Origin: Sphingomonas yantingensis
GTDB taxonomy: Bacteria > Pseudomonadota > Alphaproteobacteria > Sphingomonadales > Sphingomonadaceae
NCBI RefSeq assembly: GCF_014199325.1
Contig: NZ_JACIJJ010000001.1
Span: forward strand, 930,001-994,000
Direction of reading: 5' to 3'
Length of the DNA: 64,000 nucleotides
In this document: positions 26,262 to 35,493 of the stretch, one piece after another
Numbering within the stretch: position 1 is the first letter of the stretch
Layout of the letters: each line of letters begins with the position of its first letter
The notes under the pieces: model-generated
What the model was told of the DNA's origin: nothing
Databases searched by the model: none
What the model saw: only the letters and a program-made list of their open reading frames with translations
Position numbers and translations under genes: made by a program

Positions 26262-27995
26262 CTAACCGGCCGGGGCCGCCTTTTCGCGCGCGATGAAGCG
26301 GTTCATCTCGTCCTCGAAGGTCGACAGCGGCACCGATCCCATGCCCAGCACCGCATCGTGAAAGCGGCGAATGTCGAAGCGGGGGCCAAGCTCGCGCTCG
26401 GCCTTTGCCCGCATCCGACGGATCGTCAGCTCGCCGAGTTTGTAGGCGAGCGCCTGTCCCGGCCAACTGATGTAGCGATCGACCTCGTTGGCGATGTCGA
26501 GCGGGGCGAGCGCGGTGTGCGCCGCGAAATAGTCGATCGCCTGCTGCCGCGACCAGCCCTTGGCATGGATGCCGGTGTCGACGACCAGCCGCGCGGCGCG
26601 CCACATCTCGAACGTCTGGCGGCCGAACTCTTCGTACGGCCCCTCATAGATGCCGAGCTCCTTCCCTAGATATTCGGTGTAGAGCCCCCAGCCTTCGCCA
26701 TAGCCCGAGAAATAGGTCTCCTGCCGGAAGCGCGGGCGCGCCGGCGCCTCGAGCGCCACCGCGGCCTGGAAGCTGTGGCCCGGGCTGCATTCGTGGAGCG
26801 TCAGCGCGGGGATGTTGTAGAGCGGCCGCTGGGCGAGGTCGTAGGTGTTCATGAGGCAGCTATCGAGCCCGCCGCGGCCGGAGGTATAGATCGGCGCGAT
26901 CTCGTCCGGCACGGGCAGGATGGTGAAGCGATAGCGCGGCAGCAGGCCGAAATTGTCCTTGAGCTTGCCGTCCATCTTCTTGACCACATAGGCCGAGAGC
27001 GAGAGCAGTTCCTTCGGCGTCTTGGCATAGAATCGCGGGTCGGTGCGCAGGAACGTCAGAAACGCGGGGAACGTCCCCTTGAAGCCCGTCTCTTTCATCG
27101 TCGCCTGCATGTCGGCGTCGATCCGCGCGACTTCCCTGAGACCGATCTCGTGGATCTGGTCGGGCGTCAGGTCCAGCGTCGTGTGCTCGCGGATGCGGTC
27201 CTGATAGAAACGGCGCCCGTCGGGCAGCGACGCCGCGTCGATCGTCCGCCGCGTTTTGGGCAGATACTCCGTCCGCATGAACGACAGGAGCCGGGCATAG
27301 GCGGGGGCGACCTGCCCGGCGATGACGCGCTCCGCTTCGGCGCGGAGGGCGGCCTGTTCGGCGGCGGGAATCGTCGCGGGCATCGCGGCGAACGCGGCGT
27401 AGAAGGGGTTGGCGGTGCCGGGCGCCGCGAACGGCTCGATCGTCCTGTCGCGCCCCACCAGCGACGGGGCGGGGACGCTGTAGCCGCGTTTCAGCCCGGA
27501 TCCCATATTGGCGATCTGCTCGTCGAAATAGCGCGGCACGTCGCGCATCCGGCCGAGATAGCGGCGATAGTCGATCGCGCGCGCATAGCCCCGGCGGGGG
27601 CTGAGGCCGGCCCAGAAGAAGCTGTCGCTGTTGAACGGCGCCTCATAGGTGCGCCATTCGATATTGTTGACCTGTTCCCAGAGGTAAGTTCGGAAGACCG
27701 CGTGATTCATCCGATCCTCGTCGCCGAGGGACGCGACCGGGATCGCATCGACGCGCGCGAGCATGTCGCGCCACGTCGCAAGCCGGCGGTGCCACGCGGC
27801 GGGAGTGACGCTCGGCAGATGGTCGTCGGCGGACGGTTCGCCCGGCGCCGCGTCGGCGATCTCGGCGAACTCGCGCGCGCGGAACGCCCATTCGGCGTCG
27901 TAGATCGCCTTCAGCCGTGCGTCCGGCGCCTGCGCGGCGGCGATCGCGGGGCTGCAAATCGCGACGGTAACCGCCGGGATGATCGTCGAGCGCAT
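26262..27995 (-). CDS. DUF885 family secreted protein (putative metallopeptidase)
   Basis: 577-residue DUF885 protein, predicted periplasmic. The N-terminal signal peptide MRSTIIPAVTVAICSPAIAAAQA supports the start at 27995, where GGGGGG lies 7 nt upstream; an upstream start adds only nine untypical residues. The sequence TLHECSPGHSFQ contains an HExxxxH-like arrangement, and SGYGEGWGLYTEYLGKELGIYEGPYEEFG supplies a downstream glutamate region, as in DUF885 proteins thought to be zinc peptidases. Enzymatic activity is inference. It converges on the NodT gene, leaving only 26 bp, and is divergent from the chemoreceptor. Confidence 0.85.
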   Translation of the reverse strand: MRSTIIPAVTVAICSPAIAAAQAPDARLKAIYDAEWAFRAREFAEIADAAPGEPSADDHLPSVTPAAWHRRLATWRDMLARVDAIPVASLGDEDRMNHAVFRTYLWEQVNNIEWRTYEAPFNSDSFFWAGLSPRRGYARAIDYRRYLGRMRDVPRYFDEQIANMGSGLKRGYSVPAPSLVGRDRTIEPFAAPGTANPFYAAFAAMPATIPAAEQAALRAEAERVIAGQVAPAYARLLSFMRTEYLPKTRRTIDAASLPDGRRFYQDRIREHTTLDLTPDQIHEIGLREVARIDADMQATMKETGFKGTFPAFLTFLRTDPRFYAKTPKELLSLSAYVVKKMDGKLKDNFGLLPRYRFTILPVPDEIAPIYTSGRGGLDSCLMNTYDLAQRPLYNIPALTLHECSPGHSFQAAVALEAPARPRFRQETYFSGYGEGWGLYTEYLGKELGIYEGPYEEFGRQTFEMWRAARLVVDTGIHAKGWSRQQAIDYFAAHTALAPLDIANEVDRYISWPGQALAYKLGELTIRRMRAKAERELGPRFDIRRFHDAVLGMGSVPLSTFEDEMNRFIAREKAAPAG

Positions 27996-28152
27996 CGTAA
28001 TTCCCCCCAATTGCCTTTCCACAAGGCGTAGTTTTGCGCGGCTTCGGCCATTCGCCGCCCGATCCCGTGACCCGAAGGGATGTAGGTCGATAGCCTCTTG
28101 TTAGGCGAGCGATTGATAGCGCCACGGCCACATCCGGGAGGGGTTGGGTCCA

Positions 28153-29529
28153 ATGATCGACACGTTCCAGAAGCACGCACCGATCCGCAAGAAGTTCGAT
28201 ATCCTGACCGCCGTGTCCGGCGCGATCGCCGCTTTTCAGACGTTGATGACGTTGCTGGCCGGCGGCTTCACATTGCCGTTCTGGATCACGGCGGGCGCGG
28301 CGATCGTGGTCGTGGTGGTGATGCGCCAGGCCAAGCGGCTGATCTGCGATCCATACGTGGACACCGTGGTTCGGATGGAGGGGCTGGCAGCCGGCAATCT
28401 CGACGGGCCGATCTACTATACCGAACATACCGATTGCGTCGGTCGCCTGACCAAGGCGATGGCGGTGTTCCGCGACAACGCGCTGGCGATGCAGCAATCC
28501 GACGTGGTGCTGAAGATCGTCGTGCCCGAGCTGACGGTGGCGCTGCGCCATCTGAAGCAGGGTGACCTCACCTATCGCATCGGCACGACGTTCGGTGAGA
28601 CGCACGATGTGCTGCGCGACGATTTCAATTCGACGATGACCGAGCTTCAGGACCTGCTTCGCCGCGTGTCCGAAGCTGCGGGGAACGTTCATAGCGGCGC
28701 GTCGGAAATCCGCCTCGCGTCCGACGACCTGTCGGTTCGGACCGAGCAGCAGGCAGCCCGGCTGGAGGACGGCGCCGCCGCGATGCGCGACGTGACCGCG
28801 ATCGTCGAGGCGACGGCGCAGAACGCCGCCGCCGTCGGCGTGCAGATCGCCGAGACCAATGTCGCCGCGAACGAGGGCGGCGCCGTCGTTCGCCGCGCGA
28901 TCGACGCGATGGGCGAGATCGAAAGCTCGGCGCAGGAGATCACCAAAATCATCAACGTGATCGACGGCATCGCCTTCCAGACCAACCTCTTGGCGCTGAA
29001 CGCCGGGGTCGAGGCGGCGCGCGCGGGCGACGCGGGCAAGGGGTTCGCCGTCGTCGCCAACGAGGTGCGCGCGCTCGCCCAGCGATCGGCGGAGGCGGCC
29101 AAGGAGATTAGCGGCCTCATCACCGCGTCGACCACCGGCGTCGCCAACGGCGCGGCGCTGGTCGGCGAGACCGGCCGGATGCTCGACCGGATCAGCGCGC
29201 GCGTCAGCGAGATCAACGAGCGGATCGGCGAAATCTCGATCTCGGCCAAGGCGCAGGCCGAGCAGCTGGTCCAGGTCAACACCTCGGTCGGCGAGATGGA
29301 CAAGATGACGCAGCAGAACGCCGCGATGGTCGAGGAATCGACCGCGGCGGCGCGCAGCCTGGCCGAAGAGGCGAATGCGCTGTCGGCGCTCGTCCAGCGG
29401 TTCCAGACCGGCACGCCGCCGATCGTGATCGAGCAGCGCACCCGCGCGCCCAGACCCGCGCGCACGATGGCGCCGACGCAGGGCAACGCCGCGCTCAAGA
29501 TGCTCGAGGACGAGTGGTCCGCCTTCTGA
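28153..29529 (+). CDS. Methyl-accepting chemotaxis protein
   Basis: 458-residue chemoreceptor. Two closely spaced transmembrane helices (about 19-40 and 43-58) with almost no periplasmic loop are followed by HAMP-like sequence, then the conserved signalling tip (IDGIAFQTNLLALNAGVEAARAGDAGKGFAVVANEVR). With no external sensor domain it probably senses membrane or cytoplasmic signals. ATG 28153 has AGGGG 10 nt upstream; a TTG three codons earlier is an alternative. No chemotaxis kinase genes are nearby, so it is an orphan receptor locus. Confidence 0.93.
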   Translation: MIDTFQKHAPIRKKFDILTAVSGAIAAFQTLMTLLAGGFTLPFWITAGAAIVVVVVMRQAKRLICDPYVDTVVRMEGLAAGNLDGPIYYTEHTDCVGRLTKAMAVFRDNALAMQQSDVVLKIVVPELTVALRHLKQGDLTYRIGTTFGETHDVLRDDFNSTMTELQDLLRRVSEAAGNVHSGASEIRLASDDLSVRTEQQAARLEDGAAAMRDVTAIVEATAQNAAAVGVQIAETNVAANEGGAVVRRAIDAMGEIESSAQEITKIINVIDGIAFQTNLLALNAGVEAARAGDAGKGFAVVANEVRALAQRSAEAAKEISGLITASTTGVANGAALVGETGRMLDRISARVSEINERIGEISISAKAQAEQLVQVNTSVGEMDKMTQQNAAMVEESTAAARSLAEEANALSALVQRFQTGTPPIVIEQRTRAPRPARTMAPTQGNAALKMLEDEWSAF

Positions 29530-29639
29530 GGGGTTGAGGGACGCCGGGTGTCCGTCGGGGGGCGGGCATCCGGCACAGGACGGCAACGGATGCGACCGGC
29601 CGTGCATCGCCCTCCACCACTTGCTAACCGACTTGGGCT

Positions 29640-30755
29640 ATGCCGCCCCCGATGACCAAGCCGATGTCCCTTGCCGAGTTCGATCGTCTGCCGCCCGCGC
29701 ATGGCGTGGATGCCGTTGTCGGCCTGTCGGCGGCGATCGACGCGGTGGCCGAGCGGGCGCGGCCGACGCATCGATTTTTGCGCTATGGCTGGTTCGCGGC
29801 GGCGCTGGCGGCCTATGGCGGGTCGGCGCGAACGCTGACCGTAACGCGCGAGGGGCAGGCGGTCGCCGCGCTGCCGGCCGTGACGGCGGGGCCGTCGCTG
29901 CTCGGGCTGGTCGCGGTGCCCGGCTGTTACTGGCCGATGCGCAGCTTCCCGGTGGCCGAGGATGCGGGCGTCGAGGCGGGCGAGGCGCTGCTCGATGCGC
30001 TGGGGCGAGAGGCGCGGGCGCTGCGGATCGGTCCGGTCTATGACGACGATCCGGCGCTGTCGCTGCTGTGCGCGGCCGCCGTCTCGCGCGGCTGGCGGGC
30101 GATGCCGCGCGACTTGGCGCCGAGCTTCCTCCTCGACATGGCCGCCAAGGATGCCGAGGGGCCGTTTCCGCGGCTGTCAACGCTCAAAAAGAACCGCTTT
30201 CACGAAAAGCATCTGGGCGCGCACGGCACGCTCGACTGGTCGTTCGTCAGCGGCGCGGATTGGGACGAGGGCGCATTCCACGCGCTGGCAGAAGTCGAGC
30301 AGGCAAGCTGGATCGCCGACCGCACCGACGGTAGCGACGCGAAGTTCACCGCGGCCGGCCACGGCGCCTTCTGGCGCGCCGCCGCCGCCGATCCGGTGTT
30401 GGCGCAGATGATGTGGGCGGCGGTGCTGCGTGTCGACGGGCGGCCCGCTGCGTTCAGCTTCGACATGAATGTCGGCGACCTCAAATACGCGATCGCCAAC
30501 AGCTATATCCCTGATTATTCAAAGCATTCGCCGGGGAAGCTCCTCTACTATCGCAACCTCGTGCGCGCGCGGGAGGACGGGATCGCCCGCGTCGACTGGG
30601 GGGCGGGCGACAGCGGGTACAAGCGGGTGATCGGGGCCGAACCGGGGCCGATGATCCGCGACTGGCTGTTCGTTCGGCCGGGCCTCGCTTCCGCCGTCGC
30701 GCGGCTGATCGAGCGCCGCTGGACGGGGAGCGGGCAGGGCTCAACAGCCGTCTAG
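29640..30755 (+). CDS. FemAB-like/GNAT-fold acyltransferase, function unknown
   Basis: 371-residue protein resembling the FemAB/CelD-type acetyltransferase-fold family seen next to polysaccharide or peptidoglycan genes. Landmarks are RFLRYGWFAAALAAYGG, the LKKNRFHEKHLGAHG basic segment, the AAFSFDMNVGDLKYAIANSYIPDYSKHSPGKLLYYRNLVRA block typical of the C-terminal GNAT-like half, and RVDWGAGDSGYKRVIGAEPG. No signal peptide. Start may be ATG 29640, 29652 or 29664; no clear ribosome site discriminates. Substrate cannot be stated. Confidence 0.75.
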   Translation: MPPPMTKPMSLAEFDRLPPAHGVDAVVGLSAAIDAVAERARPTHRFLRYGWFAAALAAYGGSARTLTVTREGQAVAALPAVTAGPSLLGLVAVPGCYWPMRSFPVAEDAGVEAGEALLDALGREARALRIGPVYDDDPALSLLCAAAVSRGWRAMPRDLAPSFLLDMAAKDAEGPFPRLSTLKKNRFHEKHLGAHGTLDWSFVSGADWDEGAFHALAEVEQASWIADRTDGSDAKFTAAGHGAFWRAAAADPVLAQMMWAAVLRVDGRPAAFSFDMNVGDLKYAIANSYIPDYSKHSPGKLLYYRNLVRAREDGIARVDWGAGDSGYKRVIGAEPGPMIRDWLFVRPGLASAVARLIERRWTGSGQGSTAV

Positions 30756-30802
30756 CCGTCGTCACAAACCCCCGTTACCATGGCCTCGAAAAGGAGAGGC
30801 GC

Positions 30803-31312
30803 ATGGCATTGATCGTCAACGGGATCGAGGCGCCGCCGCCCGCCGATCCGCGCGTATCGCTGCTCGATTTCCTGCGTGAACACAGGGGCCTGACCGGCAC
30901 CAAGGTCGGCTGCAATCAGGGTGCGTGCGGGGCCTGTACGGTAATCGTCGATGGTCGCCGGGTGCTGTCCTGCCTGACGCTCGCCGTACAGGTCGACGGG
31001 CTGGAAGTGACGACGATCGAGGGGCTGGGGACGCCGGGCAGTCTCCACCCGCTTCAGGCCGCGTTCGTCGAGCATGACGGGCTGCAATGCGGCTATTGCA
31101 CGCCGGGTCAGATCTGTTCGGCGGTGGCGATGATCGAGGAACTACGCCGCGGCCTGCCGAGCAACGTGACCGCGGACCTGACCGCCGGGACGATCGCCGC
31201 CACGCGCGAGGAACTGCGCGAGCGGATGAGCGGCAACCTCTGCCGCTGCGGCGCGCACAACGGCATCATCGCCGCGATCGAGGATGCGTTCGGGCTGGAG
31301 AACGCGGCATGA
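30803..31312 (+). CDS. Molybdenum hydroxylase 2Fe-2S subunit (PaoA/xanthine dehydrogenase small-subunit type)
   Basis: 169-residue iron-sulfur subunit of a heterotrimeric aldehyde oxidoreductase/xanthine dehydrogenase-family enzyme. The N-terminal plant-ferredoxin-type cluster motif is GCNQGACGACTVIVDGRRVLSC; the second cluster is bound by CGYCTPGQ and CRCG. Unlike E. coli PaoA there is no Tat signal (MALIVNGIEAPPPADPRVS), so the enzyme is predicted cytoplasmic. A ribosome site AAGGAGAGGC lies just before ATG. It is coupled by ATGA to the FAD subunit. Confidence 0.93.
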   Translation: MALIVNGIEAPPPADPRVSLLDFLREHRGLTGTKVGCNQGACGACTVIVDGRRVLSCLTLAVQVDGLEVTTIEGLGTPGSLHPLQAAFVEHDGLQCGYCTPGQICSAVAMIEELRRGLPSNVTADLTAGTIAATREELRERMSGNLCRCGAHNGIIAAIEDAFGLENAA

Positions 31313-32292
31313 CGCCCTTCACCTATGCGCGCGCGGATGCCGCCGAACAGGCGCTCGAACTGGCGGGCGGCGGCGCGCGGTTTCTGGGCGGCGGCACCAA
31401 CCTCATCGACCTGATGCGCGAGCGGATCGAGGCGCCCGCCGCGCTGGTCGACGTAAGCGGCATCGGCCGCACGATCGAGGAGACGGCGGACGGCGGGCTC
31501 CTGATCGGTGCCGGCGTGCGCAACACCGATCTGGCCGAGCATCCGCTGGTCCGCACCCGCTATCCGCTCGTCACTCGCGCGATCGTGGCGGGGGCGTCGG
31601 CGCAGATTCGCAACATGGCGACGGTGGGCGGCAACCTGCTCCAGCGAACGCGCTGCACCTATTTCTACGACGTCGAGGGTTCGCGCTGCAACAAGCGGGT
31701 GCCGGGCGAGGGCTGCGACGCGCAGGGCGGGTTCAACCGCATTCATGCGATCCTGGGCGCGAGCGAGGCGTGCGTCGCGACGCATCCCTCGGACCTGTGC
31801 GTCGCGCTGGCCGCGCTCGATGCCACCGTGCATGTCGAGGGGCCGCAGGGGGCGCGGGAAATCGCGTTCGGCGACTTTCACCTTCTACCCGGTGACACGC
31901 CCAAACGCGAGACGGCGCTGGCCCCGGGTGAACTCGTCACTGCCATCGAACTGCCGCCGCTGCCGGTCGCCGCGCACTCGCGCTATCGGAAGGTGCGCGA
32001 CCGGGCGAGCTATGCCTTCGCGCTGATCTCCGTCGCCGCGGCGCTCCGCGTCGAGGACGGCCGGGTGGCCGAGGTCCGGCTGGCGCTGGGCGGCGTCGCG
32101 CATCGGCCGTGGCGTGCGCACGCGGCCGAAGCCGCACTGGTGGGCGCGGCGGCGAACGAGGCGAGCTTCCTTGCGGCGGCCGATGCCGAACTGTCGGCGG
32201 CGGTGCCGCTGCGCGACAACGGCTTCAAGATCGACCTTGCCCGGCGAACCATCGCCGCGGTCCTTTCCGACCTTTCAGGGGTAGGCGCATGA
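31309..32292 (+). CDS. Molybdenum hydroxylase FAD-binding subunit (PaoB-like, with extra FeS cysteines)
   Basis: 327-residue FAD subunit. The FAD-binding ARFLGGGTNLIDLMRERIEAP and ASAQIRNMATVGGNLLQRTRC are canonical. The insert RCTYFYDVEGSRCNKRVPGEGCDAQGG, followed by HAILGASEACVATHPSDLC, matches the cysteine-rich loop that binds an additional 4Fe-4S cluster in PaoB-type proteins. It overlaps both neighbours by ATGA. With the other two subunits it forms an alpha-beta-gamma enzyme, probably acting on aldehydes or N-heterocycles; the substrate is not readable from sequence. Confidence 0.92.
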   Translation: MTPFTYARADAAEQALELAGGGARFLGGGTNLIDLMRERIEAPAALVDVSGIGRTIEETADGGLLIGAGVRNTDLAEHPLVRTRYPLVTRAIVAGASAQIRNMATVGGNLLQRTRCTYFYDVEGSRCNKRVPGEGCDAQGGFNRIHAILGASEACVATHPSDLCVALAALDATVHVEGPQGAREIAFGDFHLLPGDTPKRETALAPGELVTAIELPPLPVAAHSRYRKVRDRASYAFALISVAAALRVEDGRVAEVRLALGGVAHRPWRAHAAEAALVGAAANEASFLAAADAELSAAVPLRDNGFKIDLARRTIAAVLSDLSGVGA

Positions 32293-34622
32293 GCATCCTC
32301 GACAATGCCAAGTCGCGCGCACAGGGGCTGGCGATGGCCGCGCTGACCAAGGCGGTGGCGCTCGCCCCCGACAAATGGATTCCCGGCAGCACGCCCGATC
32401 CGCTGATCCGCAAGCAGAACGGCCATGTCGGCAAGCCGCTGTCGCGCCTCGACGGGCCGCTCAAGGTGGCGGGGCAGGCGCGGTTTTCGGCGGAGGTGGC
32501 GCTCCCGAACATGGCCTATGCCGCGATCGTCCACGCCGACACGCCCAAGGGCCGGATCGCGTCGCTCGACACGGCGGCGGCGGAGGCGGTGCCGGGCGTC
32601 GTGCTCGTCATGACCCACCGCAACGCGCCGCGGATGAACCCGATGCCGGTGTTCATGTCGGCGGCCAAGGCGGCGGGGCCGGACGCGCTCCCGATCCTTC
32701 AGGACGACCGCATCCACTGGAGCGGCCAGCCGGTCGCGGTCGTGGTGGCCGAGACGCAGGAGATTGCCGACGAGGCCGCGGGGCTGATTGCGGCGACGTT
32801 CAAGGAAGAGCCTGCCGTCACCGCCTTCGCCGCCGCGCGGGCGAAGGGGACGCAGCAGGGCAGCTTCATGGCCCAGCCGCTGCGCAACGAGATCGGCGAC
32901 GCGGAGAAAACGCTGGCCGCCGCGCATTTCCGCATCGATGCGCGCTACACGACGCCGCGGCATAATCACAATGCGATCGAGCTTCACGCGCTCACCTGCG
33001 AATGGCAGGACGACGGCGTGCTGCGCATCCACGACACGACGCAGATGGTCGCGCAGGAAGCGTGGACGATCGGCCGCGTGTTCGGTTTGAGCGAGGACAA
33101 GGTCGTCGTCACCTCGCCCTTCGTCGGCGGCGGGTTCGGCGGCAAGGGGCTGTGGCAGCATCAGGCCTGCGCCGCCGCCGCCGCGAAGCTGGCGAAGCGC
33201 CCCGTCCGGCTGATGCTGTCGCGCGAGAGCGTCTATCGCATCGTCGGCGGCCGCGCGCCGACCGATCAGCGCGTGGCACTGGGCGCGACGGCGGAGGGGA
33301 AGCTGACCGCGCTCATCCACACCGGCCTGACCGCCAAGTCGCCGGCCAGCCCGATGCCAGAGCCGTTCATCCTGCCGACGCGCAGCGCCTATGCGGCGGA
33401 GACGATGCTGCTTGACGTGAAGACGGTCGAGATCGAATCGCTGTCCAACACCTTCATGCGCGCGCCGGGCGAGGCGGTGGGCACCTTCGCGCTCGAATGC
33501 GCGATCGATGAGCTGGCGGAGGTTGCGGGCATCGACCCGATCGAGCTGCGGCTGCGCAACGAACCGGAGAAGGATCCGGTGTCCGGCCTGCCCTTTTCCG
33601 GCCGGCACCTCGACGCCGCCTACCGGATGGCCGCGGAGAAGTTCGGCTGGGATCGCCGCTCGCCCACCCCGCGAGCGCAGCGTGAGGGGGAGTGGTGGGT
33701 CGGCATGGGCTGTGCCACCGGCACCTATCCCTATTACCGGATGCCCGGCGGCGCGGCGCGGATCACGCTGACGGCGGAAGGCGCGAAGATCGACATCGCC
33801 GCGCATGAAATGGGGATGGGCACCGCCACCGCCGCGACGCAGGTGGCGGCGGACCGGCTAGGCCTGTCGCCCGAGGCGATCGCCTTCAACTATGGCGACT
33901 CGACGCTGCCCGGCACGGTGATGGCGGGCGGGTCGCAGCAGACCGCCTCGATCGGTGCGTCGATCGTCGCCGCGCACCGGGCGCTGGTGGCCGAGCTCGT
34001 CAAGCTCGCGGGCAACGACTCGCCGATCGCTGGGGCCAAGCCCGACGAGCTCTCCTGCCGTGACGCGGGCCTGTGCCGCGCCGATGACGAGGCGGCATAT
34101 GAAAGCTACGCCTCGATCCTCGCACGCGCGAACCGACCGTCGGTGAGCGCGGAAGCGTCGCCGCCGCTGCCGCTCGAGATGATGCACTGGTCGATGCACA
34201 GCCATGCGGCGATGTTCGCCGAGGTGCGGGTGAACGCCGTCACCGGCGAAGTGCGCGTCAGCCGCTTCCTCGGCAGCTTCGATTGCGGGCGCATCCTCAA
34301 TCCCAAGACGGCGGCCAGCCAGTTCAGGGGCGGCATCATCATGGGCCTGGGCCTCGCCCTCATGGAAGAGACGCAGTTCGACGAGCGCAAGGGCCGGGTG
34401 ATGAACGCGAGCCTGGCCGAATATCACCTCCCCGTGCATCTCGACGTGCCGGATATCGAGGTGATCTGGACCGACATTCCCGACCCGCACACGCCGATGG
34501 GGGCGCGCGGGATCGGCGAGATCGGCATCACGGGAACTGGCGCGGCGGTCGCCAACGCGATCTACAACGCCATCGGCAAGCGCGTCCGCGACCTGCCGAT
34601 CACGCTCGACAAGCTGCTGTAA
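32289..34622 (+). CDS. Molybdenum hydroxylase molybdopterin-binding subunit (PaoC-like)
   Basis: 777-residue catalytic subunit of the xanthine oxidase family. Seen are HNHNAIELHALTCEW, the cofactor loops PFVGGGFGGKGLWQHQ and TFMRAPGEAVGTFALECAIDELA, MAGGSQQTASIGASIVAAH, and the C-terminal GARGIGEIGITGTGAAVANAIYNA with the catalytic glutamate. A DUF-like extension at the N-terminus (about 1-40) precedes the GKPLSRLDGPLKVAGQARFSAEV start of the typical domain. No XdhC/PaoD insertion chaperone follows, so cofactor sulfuration must be encoded elsewhere. GH16 begins 4 bp downstream. Confidence 0.93.
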   Translation: MSILDNAKSRAQGLAMAALTKAVALAPDKWIPGSTPDPLIRKQNGHVGKPLSRLDGPLKVAGQARFSAEVALPNMAYAAIVHADTPKGRIASLDTAAAEAVPGVVLVMTHRNAPRMNPMPVFMSAAKAAGPDALPILQDDRIHWSGQPVAVVVAETQEIADEAAGLIAATFKEEPAVTAFAAARAKGTQQGSFMAQPLRNEIGDAEKTLAAAHFRIDARYTTPRHNHNAIELHALTCEWQDDGVLRIHDTTQMVAQEAWTIGRVFGLSEDKVVVTSPFVGGGFGGKGLWQHQACAAAAAKLAKRPVRLMLSRESVYRIVGGRAPTDQRVALGATAEGKLTALIHTGLTAKSPASPMPEPFILPTRSAYAAETMLLDVKTVEIESLSNTFMRAPGEAVGTFALECAIDELAEVAGIDPIELRLRNEPEKDPVSGLPFSGRHLDAAYRMAAEKFGWDRRSPTPRAQREGEWWVGMGCATGTYPYYRMPGGAARITLTAEGAKIDIAAHEMGMGTATAATQVAADRLGLSPEAIAFNYGDSTLPGTVMAGGSQQTASIGASIVAAHRALVAELVKLAGNDSPIAGAKPDELSCRDAGLCRADDEAAYESYASILARANRPSVSAEASPPLPLEMMHWSMHSHAAMFAEVRVNAVTGEVRVSRFLGSFDCGRILNPKTAASQFRGGIIMGLGLALMEETQFDERKGRVMNASLAEYHLPVHLDVPDIEVIWTDIPDPHTPMGARGIGEIGITGTGAAVANAIYNAIGKRVRDLPITLDKLL

Positions 34623-34626
34623 GGGC

Positions 34627-35451
34627 ATGGCAATGATGCTGTTGGCGATGGCGCTACAGACCGCGACGCTCGGCGCGACCAATTACGGCGTCGATGCAGC
34701 CATGGCCGCGCCCGCGACGAAGCCCGACTTCGCCGATGAGTTCGATGACCCGCGCGTCGATACGAAGGCGTGGCGCTACGACACCTCGCGCAATGCCGAG
34801 GGGTGGGCGAACAACGAGAAGCAGTACTACGCCGCGGACCGGCGCGAGAATGCGCGGATCGAGAAAGGCGCGCTGTTGATCGAGGCGCGGCGGGAGACCC
34901 TGTCGAAGGATCGCTTCGCCGACTGGGGCGGGCAGGGGTACAGCTCGGCCAAGCTGGTGACGAGGCAACCGCTCGGCTACGGCTTCTACTCGGTGCGCGC
35001 CAAGCTGCCGTGCGAGCGCGGAAGCTGGCCGGCGGTCTGGCTGCTCCCAACGGGCGGAAAATGGCCTGAAATGGGCGAGATCGACATCATGGAGATGGTC
35101 GGCTGGGACGCGGGCGTCGTTCACGCGACGCTTCATTCGGGCGACTACAACCATGTGAAGGGGACGCAGCGCGGCGCGCAGAAGCGGGTGCCCGACGCCT
35201 GCACCGCGTATCACGATTATCAGCTCGACTGGCGGCCCGACGCGATCACCATCGGCATGGACGGCCGCGCCTATATGCGGGTGCCGAATACGAAGCCCGG
35301 CGACCAAGGCGCTTGGCCATTCGACCGGCCCTATCATTTGATCCTCAACCTGGCGGTCGGCGGCGACTGGGGCGGCAAGATGGGGATCGACGACACGGCA
35401 TTCCCGATGCGCTTCTCGATCGATCACGTCCGCTACTGGAAGGCGAAATAG
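34627..35451 (+). CDS. Glycoside hydrolase family 16 protein (beta-glucanase-like)
   Basis: 274-residue GH16 enzyme with the catalytic signature GEIDIMEMVG, containing the nucleophile and acid/base glutamates, and the surrounding CERGSWPAVWLLPTGGKWPEM. DFADEFDDPRVDTKAWRYDTS is the usual start of the domain. It ends in LNLAVGGDWGGKMGIDDTAFPMRFSIDHVRYWK. The N-terminus is weakly hydrophobic (MAMMLLAMALQTATLGATNYG, then AMAAPATKPD) and may be a signal peptide. Probable role is hydrolysis of laminarin-like or related beta-glucans. It starts 4 bp after the molybdenum subunit, probably by chance co-transcription. Confidence 0.93.
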   Translation: MAMMLLAMALQTATLGATNYGVDAAMAAPATKPDFADEFDDPRVDTKAWRYDTSRNAEGWANNEKQYYAADRRENARIEKGALLIEARRETLSKDRFADWGGQGYSSAKLVTRQPLGYGFYSVRAKLPCERGSWPAVWLLPTGGKWPEMGEIDIMEMVGWDAGVVHATLHSGDYNHVKGTQRGAQKRVPDACTAYHDYQLDWRPDAITIGMDGRAYMRVPNTKPGDQGAWPFDRPYHLILNLAVGGDWGGKMGIDDTAFPMRFSIDHVRYWKAK

Positions 35452-35493
35452 CCGCACGTCGCACCCTTTCGGCGGTGGTGCGTTAGGGACGCC

